A stretch of DNA of 57,393 nt from Lingula anatina (taxonomy: Eukaryota > Brachiopoda > Lingulata > Lingulida > Lingulidae): contig NW_019775668.1 in assembly GCF_001039355.2 (NCBI RefSeq), forward strand, positions 22,505-79,897, written 5' to 3'. The position numbers and the translations under genes were made by a program. Positions 49,647-57,393 of the stretch are shown here, one piece after another; position 1 is the stretch's first letter, and the number at the start of each line of letters is the position of its first letter. The notes under the pieces were generated by a model that was given only the letters and a program-made list of their open reading frames with translations, made no database searches and was not told the DNA's origin.

Positions 49647-52600
49647 ACCCATCGATTTCTTTTATCATATAGTTTATAAATAATAGGTGTTCCTTTGTTG
49701 ACGAATAATTACAAATAAGAAAAGGTCCACCAGGTAAAATTAACCATACTATAAACTTCCTTTATTTTAGAATGTGGAAAACAAACACGTGCTTTGACAG
49801 ATCGGCGCTTTGTTATTGAGACATTTAAAGGGACACTCAAGTCTAATTCGTTTTTCGATAGGAATGATAGAATAACAGAAACCAAAATTTTGGAGTCAAG
49901 CACATCACGAGATAGGGAGTAGCAACATTGGGTAGCGATACGTGTATTTTTTAGAAACCCTCTTCATTCGCATTCTTCCCAGTCAATTCCAGTCTGGATA
50001 TATCTCAATGTACCTGATAACTTGGTATAAAAAGCGTGTTGCACGTCTAACACGCCACAAGATTCCTTTGATTTTGAATTTTTATCGCGTGCATGAAGAT
50101 TTTGACACGCAACGGTTTGTTTTACATTTTCCCCTAAACTCAACACTTTGGGTAACAGATGAGACAGCGGTTTATTATTTCTGAGAAACAAGAACTTCTT
50201 AAATTTTTCTGAGAGTACAGAAAATAGCACATTGGAAGAGATAAATCCAGGCCCAGATGTACTATAGAAGTAAAAGTAACTGTATTTCCTTGACCAATTT
50301 TGCCTTCCATCATGTATGTGGCAACACTGATAAAATGATGATCCTAAAATAATTTAAGGACCAGAGGAAAAGATAATTTTCAAGATCAAGCACCAGAGAC
50401 CATAACAGAAACTAGATTTGCTTCTGCTCGCCAAGATGAAATGCACCCGCGGGACACGGTAAATCAGGAAAATCTTCGCGCTTACTTGACATTTCCCACG
50501 TCTGAGGTGAAGATAAGCTATGAATCAAAGCGTTCACATTGTGCAATATGCGAAGATGATGAGCGAGAAATCTCCCTGGCATTCATTAAACCCTGAAAAC
50601 ATCCAAATTTTTCATCACGCCGGGCAACAGCTGTGGGAAATTATGCAAGGCTGTTACGTCATTCCAAAAATACAAGGCTACTGCTGATATCCAGGACAGA
50701 ACTTTCTCCTTGATTCAATTATAAATTGAAGAAATTGCACGTCTGTTTCAGAAATGCTGACATTTACCTTGTGCAATTGTGATTTAAATTGGACACGTGG
50801 AGGGTTCGGATGGAGTTGTCTGTCAAACCAAAGTTGTGATCTATGATCACTTCAACCATCTTGAGACCCTTTCAGAAATTGAAAATCGATGTTATTGCGA
50901 TGATCTTTTTAAATAGATATCTTTGGATGTAATGCCTTCGTCTCTCTCCTTTCCCTTATTCATTTTCAAACACAATATATGATGTCACTTTGAAGACAAC
51001 GTTTACACTGTATCATTGGGTTAAACTATTTTCAGGTTAATATCCCTCACCCCTCAACTCCCACCCCCATCTCCATTTTTACCAAAATTTTGGGCATCGT
51101 TTTTGTGGCGCTAATTAAATTACTTCAATTGCAATAAACGAAGCTCATTTACTCTAATATATCATCTTTTTTAAGCGAAGAAAACCCCCTGCTCTTTCAC
51201 CTGTCCCACTTAACCTTCAGAGAGACTGGCAATGTTGTAAAAGATAAAGGTAAGACAACTGGCCGACGTAAGCCATCTGTTAGATTTCAAATATTGTGAT
51301 ATCTTTTGTGTGATGTTAAAAAAACAGTCGTAGAGGCTAGGAATCTTAAGTGTTCCACTTTGGTTTGAACGGTCACTCTGAAGAGGCATTTTTTAGTCCA
51401 TCGAATTGACGTATGGGCAGCCACGTTTATTTAGAAAATTTAAAGATAGGCCATATGGAAATAGTATCGAACAATGGAACTTTGGAGCTAATTAAAGCTA
51501 GGATAGAAGATTTTGGGTCCGAGGTTAAAGCAGATGAAATATAAACACCAACAAAACGACTTTCTATTGTGTCGTTCATGGCAAAAAGCATATCATGATA
51601 TATATTGGGATAAACATATATATGTGTAGTAGGATTAGTAATTAAGTCGCCCTATATTTAATACCAACTTAAAAGGCCGTTGAAGCACTTCATTATTTCC
51701 TAAGTGAAATTAATGGGAGAAAATGAGTATTAAACACTCTTTCGAAGTCTTGTCAAATTGGCTCGCACCATCACGTGGTCTTCCATTAAGCTGACGTTAA
51801 AATAATCGTGGGTGTTGTCAATATTTGCCGACAACAAAGTTGAATCCATCTAGTCACACCCTCATTAATTTAAAGAACCGGTCGAAAGTAATAGACGGCC
51901 CTAGACGAAATTTCCAACAAACGCCCTTCAACGGAATTGACAGTTAAGTTACCTAGAAATCAATTTGGTCCTCTTTTCAAAGATATTTTTCTTACATTTT
52001 GAAGGATTTCTTATGATAGAGAAAATTCATTATTTCCTTCATCGTAATTTTGCCATTGCCCGGAGTGAACCGGACACTGGTGTCACGATCAAAGACCCTT
52101 TCAACCCTCAAGACATGTTTTAATTTCTCTGGTGTCAGTATCTTTGATTGCAGTGACGTAAATACATGCTTTTATAGGCTTGTACGGAAACCTTGTGTAT
52201 GATGGGTCCAAACAGAAACAAAAAATATTTTAACCATTAATTTTCGGAATCAAAGAATCCCTTAACTTGAGTTATTATCCTTAATCGTTATAATAAACCC
52301 CAAAGCAATACTTCAATATCTTAAAATGGCACAAAGAATTTACACATTGTTAAAAAGTTATGAGAAGTGAGAGAGAGAACGTTTTTGTAGTTGAGATTTT
52401 CTTCGGTCATGTGGTCTCACTTTCTACTCTGATCACGTCTGCTGTGTTCGGACATAAAGATCGCCCGGACATAAAACTAAGCCTGTTTCATGTTTGGCAG
52501 GTTTATGACCAGTTTTATTGGCATGAGAATAGGTCTCGTTATTTATATATGCCTGTTGCTCACATTACTTGAAATTGAAAAAAAAAATGCGATTAATTTG

Positions 52601-55319
52601 TTTAAAAACGCCCAATATTATTTTTGTTTTGAGGTTTTTTACTCTGTTACATTGTAATACCCACCTTTAATAATTACATGCTTCATGTCGATGATGATAA
52701 TGCGTTACACAGTCCATAGTTTGCTTGTTACAAGACACATTCCCATGCTCAGCATAATATAAAAGATGCTTTTTTCTTTCTCTGTGTAAATACCCGGTAT
52801 ACAGGGATACACTATGGCTACTCCTGGGTTAGCCATAATTCATATTATTATCAAACCGAACAAATACATTTATGTCTATCTTGAAGAGATTTGTCAAAAT
52901 GAATAGTGTAATGAGACACCTCTGCCCTCTCTTTAGTAAAAATTGCTCTTTTTTTGTGTGTGTAGCTGAAGATCACTTCATCAGTTTAGGGAGAGCGTGC
53001 CATTATTTTTCAAGTGAGAACAACATGATGTAATCATTAACGGATAGAATTTCAAACAACGAACTGTTGTCGGATATAAGTTAAGTAGGTATATTTACAT
53101 TTTAAACCACGAAAGATTCTTTATGTTTTGAAAAATTAATTACAAAAACATCATCATCATAAGTATAGTGCAATAGTCACGTGTACAGATGGCGTGTCAA
53201 ATAAAATGATTGGATTGAACGATCCACATATTTTTATAGTGACAACGGTTATTCTGCCGGTGTCAACATTCCCATAGCGTGTCTATGTCTCACAAAATTG
53301 TGACCAAAATAAGAGAACCCAGCAAGACTTCCCATCTTTAATTACCAATACTACGATAAGCTATATGGGAATGGGGTACAACGTGGATTTATTGTTTCGA
53401 ACAACGAACCACTTTGCACTTTACTGCGCTGCTGATAACAACAGCTTTCTTGTTGCTGGTACCAGTAGACTAGGGAAGGTTTCAATAGCTCGGTACATCG
53501 TGAGAAAGCAACGCTATAGCGTGGCCTTCGACAAGCGTTTATGATAATGAGGGAGATGTATTGTTTTATCGCAAAATCATTAACGGTTTAATTTGCCGGT
53601 AGCAAACACGATTGGTAACTCTTTGCTTACTGCGTTACTGCATCGTGAGAAAATAACAGTAAATCCAACTCGCGACGATTACCGAGAAGACATTGTTCCT
53701 TGTACTGCTTGGTATTGTTTTAGAGCTTATAGCTTTACATTTCCTCGGGGCTTTGGGAGAAACGTTTTTCGGCAGCGGGGCTTCATATCTTCAACCCCAT
53801 GTGAATAGTTTGAATTAAAAATTCTCACACAAGGTAATTTAGGTAGAGAAGGAGCCTTTTTGCATGGAATAAATGAATAAAATCCTTTGATCATTGGGTT
53901 GGAATCTCTGATGAAAAACGATACCTCAAAATTGTTTCCGACTAGACAATAGCATTAAGGCCCATATTTCTATCCTTAACGAGATTCATGTGTAAATCAA
54001 ACAGTTCTATATATCATCTAAACCATCTGATTAAAGAAAATTGACAATACCTTTATACCCCGCAACAAATTTAATAATTTGACCGTTACAGAAACATCGG
54101 AACAAATTCAGTCCATGCAATGAGAAGAAATAATGAATGGGAACGTCTGAAACCTACTCCATTTTTGCGATTGTTAACTATAAACAAGAAGGATTTAAAA
54201 CCGAAATTACAGACCAGACGTTTAAAAGCTTGACAACACTTATCTGCGACTTCACATCTTAATAGGAAGTGCTTGCGGCGCCGGTAGAAGACGAACCGCA
54301 AAAGTTGAAACGATATTTAGTCCCAGATCTCGTTGTTAAGGAGACGGTATATAATAAACAGCAAGGCCAGATTATGTTTCAAGATTACCCCTAAAAGACA
54401 ATAATGACCGTTTTGCGACACGGGGTGCCATATACCTGGGTGAAATTTAATTAAAGTGACAAGCGCTGTAAGGGAAGAGCAACGGAAGAGTGAACACCTA
54501 AAGGCCGATTATTTCCAGCAACTTTCATTGCATGTTTCTTGAGTAGTAGGTCCTGACCCGAGCCTCCTGGCAAGAGAAAAGGGTGAAAAGGAGTCTCAAA
54601 ATTCAATTAAAAATCTGCAAGTAAAAGACACAGGTGTGGAGTTTTATCGCCCTAGACAATTTGTTTACACCTATTGCGTTGGTTTAAGCGGTGGGTTTTT
54701 TTTATCGAATCAAGTTGTTTCACTGACTGCTTTTTTAGGGGGAGGGGTGGGACTGGAGAGAGAGGGGGGAATGAGGATGGTATTCGTCTTCTGTAAGAGC
54801 CATCAAGCATTTGTGAACAAACATTCACGAGAAAGACAAAACTGTGTAAAATTGTAGTATGTTAGACAAATAAACCCGTGAAGAAGTTACAGATTCCCAG
54901 TTTATACGTTAAGAGAGATGAGAATGTTCCCATCAAAAGGGATATCGCTCTCACTCTCAGCTATTTTCACATATGTAGAACGGTACCGGTAAGACACTAA
55001 CGGTTTAAAGAGGGACTGTCACCCACTGGTTACGTACCTCCATCCTAGTAAGAGGATTATGAAGTGGACACTTTTCCACAAAAAGAAGACTGTTTACTTG
55101 TCTTTTTCTCTTAGTTATGGGACTCATAAGTTGGCGTTGTTTGGTTTTATCGGTTTAAAACGTGAACATGTCAGAAATGTCACAAATTCAAAACAAACAC
55201 TGCGTAGATTTTGATCTGAGCTTACTCTATCGGATGAGATGAGAAACCATGCAAATTGATGCTACACGTGGACAAACGACAAAATACAAGGGACGTTCGA
55301 TCAGAACTACGTTCTCTGT
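49645..55319. other. intergenic, no gene recognised
   Basis: No exon, RNA gene or complete element was recognised on either strand. The ORFs are short with no recognisable motifs. Confidence 0.45.
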
Positions 55320-55320
55320 T

Positions 55321-55370
55321 GAAAAAAAAAAAAAAGAAAGAAAGAAAGAAAGAAAAAAAGAAAGAAAAAA
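55321..55370. repeat. A-rich / (GAAA)n microsatellite
   Basis: About 50 nt of A runs and GAAA tetramers. Confidence 0.95.
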
Positions 55371-55569
55371 ATTGCGCCATTGTGTACAGATGCTCGCCAC
55401 TTGAACCTGTCTTCTTCAGATTATTTTTTTTTAGGGTAGGTAAACTTGATCACCGCTTCAAGTCACTTCCCGGTGATTGTGATATTGTAACTATATATTG
55501 TATGGCTTTCCTGGTACTGGTTGTTCCATAACTTCATATTTCCCTATACTGATTGTAAGACCACAGTTG

Positions 55570-55820
55570 CAAGCCTAGGCGAACTGATCAACGGTTTGTT
55601 GCCATTTCAGTTATGAAGCAGTCATCGGCAAACGAGAAGCCGTTGATAGAGTTTGATGTAACTGATGAAAACTTCTGAAGCCTCCTTTGAATAGTCGGTG
55701 CGGTGATTTGATACCGATGCCTAGCTGTATTGGTATCTCTGAATACATCTGAATGCATGGTAGAAACCAATGTTGAACAGGGTGGGAGCAAGGCAACATC
55801 CTTCGTATGAGACAGAGAAT
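55570..55820 (-). mobile_element. decayed non-LTR retrotransposon reverse-transcriptase fragment
   Basis: On the minus strand the text reads GCCLAPTLFNI near 55800-55770, then in other frames FRDTNTA and RLQK. It ends with GFSFADDC, whose FADD box (complement of 55621-55632) is the catalytic motif of LINE-type reverse transcriptases. The pieces are in the order expected for the palm domain but lie in different frames, so the fragment is inactive. Neither end of an element can be defined. The family (RTE or CR1-like) is not settled. Confidence 0.6.
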
Positions 55821-57393
55821 GGCAAGGATAGCTATAACAGTTGGTTTAAAAAATCTGTAGCCATCAAAGAATTATAGATGTCGTTCAATGACGATGGATT
55901 TCTGAAGACATCCATTCTATGTTTCGATTATCAGTGTATGATGTATATCAAGTAATCAAGCAGGCCGATGGATTGCAAAGAGAGTTTACATAAAACGACA
56001 GAAAATAGAATCCAACCAAAACGCGTTTTTAAACCAATGTTCTTTGCTGCAAAACTGTAAAGTTACAATGAGGAAATGCCTTGAGTGATTAAAAGTAATT
56101 TCCTGATTTAATTATTGTCCTAAAACGTCGCTTCCTTTCACATGAGCTCTGTAGGGAAAAATAAATTTTGTTCTTCAGATTGAAATTCATAATTTTGAAT
56201 TACTTAACACGCCGCTTCACACTTCTATAACAACATTGGTTTCTAAGGGAAGACGATTGGCTTAAAACACGGAAAAAATAGGCCTACACCGCACATTTAT
56301 TCCGTGCAAAAGGCTATCTTCCTATCATGCCATTACAAAGTTTTTAAGGGATAAGCAGTTTGTTAATTTGATATTAAACGGTATACATTAAACGAAATAA
56401 AGTGTAGGATTAGATGATGATACAACATATAAACTACACCGTAGCTTACAAAGAAATTACGCCATCACCTTTCCAGCGTGGCTGTAAAAAGAGACCGGGA
56501 ATATTTGCTCTTATCTATCGAAATATCGCTTTCAATTTTTGTTATCAGAGAAAACAATCAGTGAAATCTAATATGGGCCGTAATCCGATTTATAAACAGT
56601 ACAAATCACAAGGACCGCCGAAGTCAAAACAGGACAGATGCAAATAAAACTTTCTTTTTTATCTTTTGTCATATCATCTTTCCTATTCACTCATCAAGCG
56701 TTGTTTGGGCTGGAAGTGTGAGCACAAAAGTGCAAGTTAAAGGATTTGTTTAATCTAGTGGAAGGCGGGTGCTTGAGCCGGCCACCCAGAAAGGCGACAA
56801 AGTCAGACGGATTTCACTTTCATCGGCTGGTGCAAGTATACTGGAGAGTTTTTATATGATCATTTCTATCTTGCTGTCATGACTGACTGCAGACGGACAA
56901 GGCTCTACTGCCAAATGATTTTCAAAAGCAAACCGCCTACCTGAGCCGTGCTACCCCCACAGGTGTCATCACATTTCTATTTAGTATATATACCCCAGTG
57001 TATAATATCAACACGATTTTGAAATAATATTTTCCACTCTGCATTTGCTCTATTTAATTCGACCTGAAAGCTCCACAAACATGTTTATTTAAAATCATCC
57101 CAATGCCAACAGAAATGAATGGTATAAAAGTGATGAGCAGAACGCTAATCGCTTCTGATGGACTGGATACTTTTTGCTTATTTTAAAACAATGCTACATT
57201 GAGTAGATGTGCAATATTTACTCCAGTTGCGGTCAACCGGAATACCCAGACGCTTAATCATTGTAACCACCACACCAGGAGAAGATCTATAGGGCCCCAG
57301 TCTCAATAAAGTAAAACGAAACATCTTCGTGCTCCATTAGTTATTTGGTGTATGTTTATTGTATCGTCACATCAATATGTTGTTTGTAGTTTG
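55821..57393. other. intergenic to end of window
   Basis: No gene, RNA or defined repeat was recognised. More of the retrotransposon could extend here in unrecognisable form. Confidence 0.4.

Noticed and set aside
49449-49652. Lys-rich ORF start on the minus strand
   Set aside because: It is the translation of the T40 homopolymer.

Overview
The window is animal nuclear DNA: AT-rich, with long introns, clean GT-AG exons and three recognisable bilaterian genes, all on the + strand. It looks like a non-vertebrate bilaterian, probably a spiralian such as a mollusc or brachiopod. The species call is inference, resting on one parvin and one TEAD gene, short mobile elements and high heterozygosity.

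Layout. 1-1591: upstream DNA with two repeat-like blocks. 1632-7912: a complete 13-exon parvin gene (363 residues), the actopaxin partner of integrin-linked kinase. 7913-13421: parvin 3' end and intergenic DNA with one orphan exon-like segment. 13434-25560: a TEAD/scalloped transcription factor gene, the DNA-binding effector of Hippo signalling. 25561 to about 27950: probable TEAD 3' UTR. About 27950-36046: intergenic DNA with microsatellites, two copies of a short inverted-repeat transposon and a diverged tandem repeat. 36047-37502: a CDKN1 (p21/p27/dacapo-type) CDK inhibitor in two coding exons, with a probable third, untranslated exon at 42769 to about 44745. 44746-57393: no gene recognised, only low-complexity tracts and a decayed reverse-transcriptase fragment.

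The most interesting structure is in TEAD. Two consecutive coding exons have each been tandemly duplicated, and both pairs are separated by introns of exactly 43 nt. The first pair (15608-15735 / 15779-15906) encodes alternative versions of the second half of the TEA DNA-binding domain. Both are 128 nt, so including both would shift the frame. The second pair (16278-16439 / 16483-16647) encodes alternative versions of the linker after the domain. This predicts up to four combinatorial TEAD isoforms that differ in DNA-recognition and linker sequence.

The assembly has defects here. Single Ns at 13692 and 20384 join near-identical copies of about 1.0 kb and 3.4 kb, which look like two haplotypes placed in series. 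The N at 24693 sits where a conserved YAP-binding-domain exon of about 82 nt is missing.

The gene order parvin-TEAD-CDKN1 matches known human linkages (PARVA next to TEAD1 on 11p15; TEAD3 near CDKN1A on 6p21), so the block is probably ancient. Together the genes span integrin adhesion, Hippo transcription output and cell-cycle exit.
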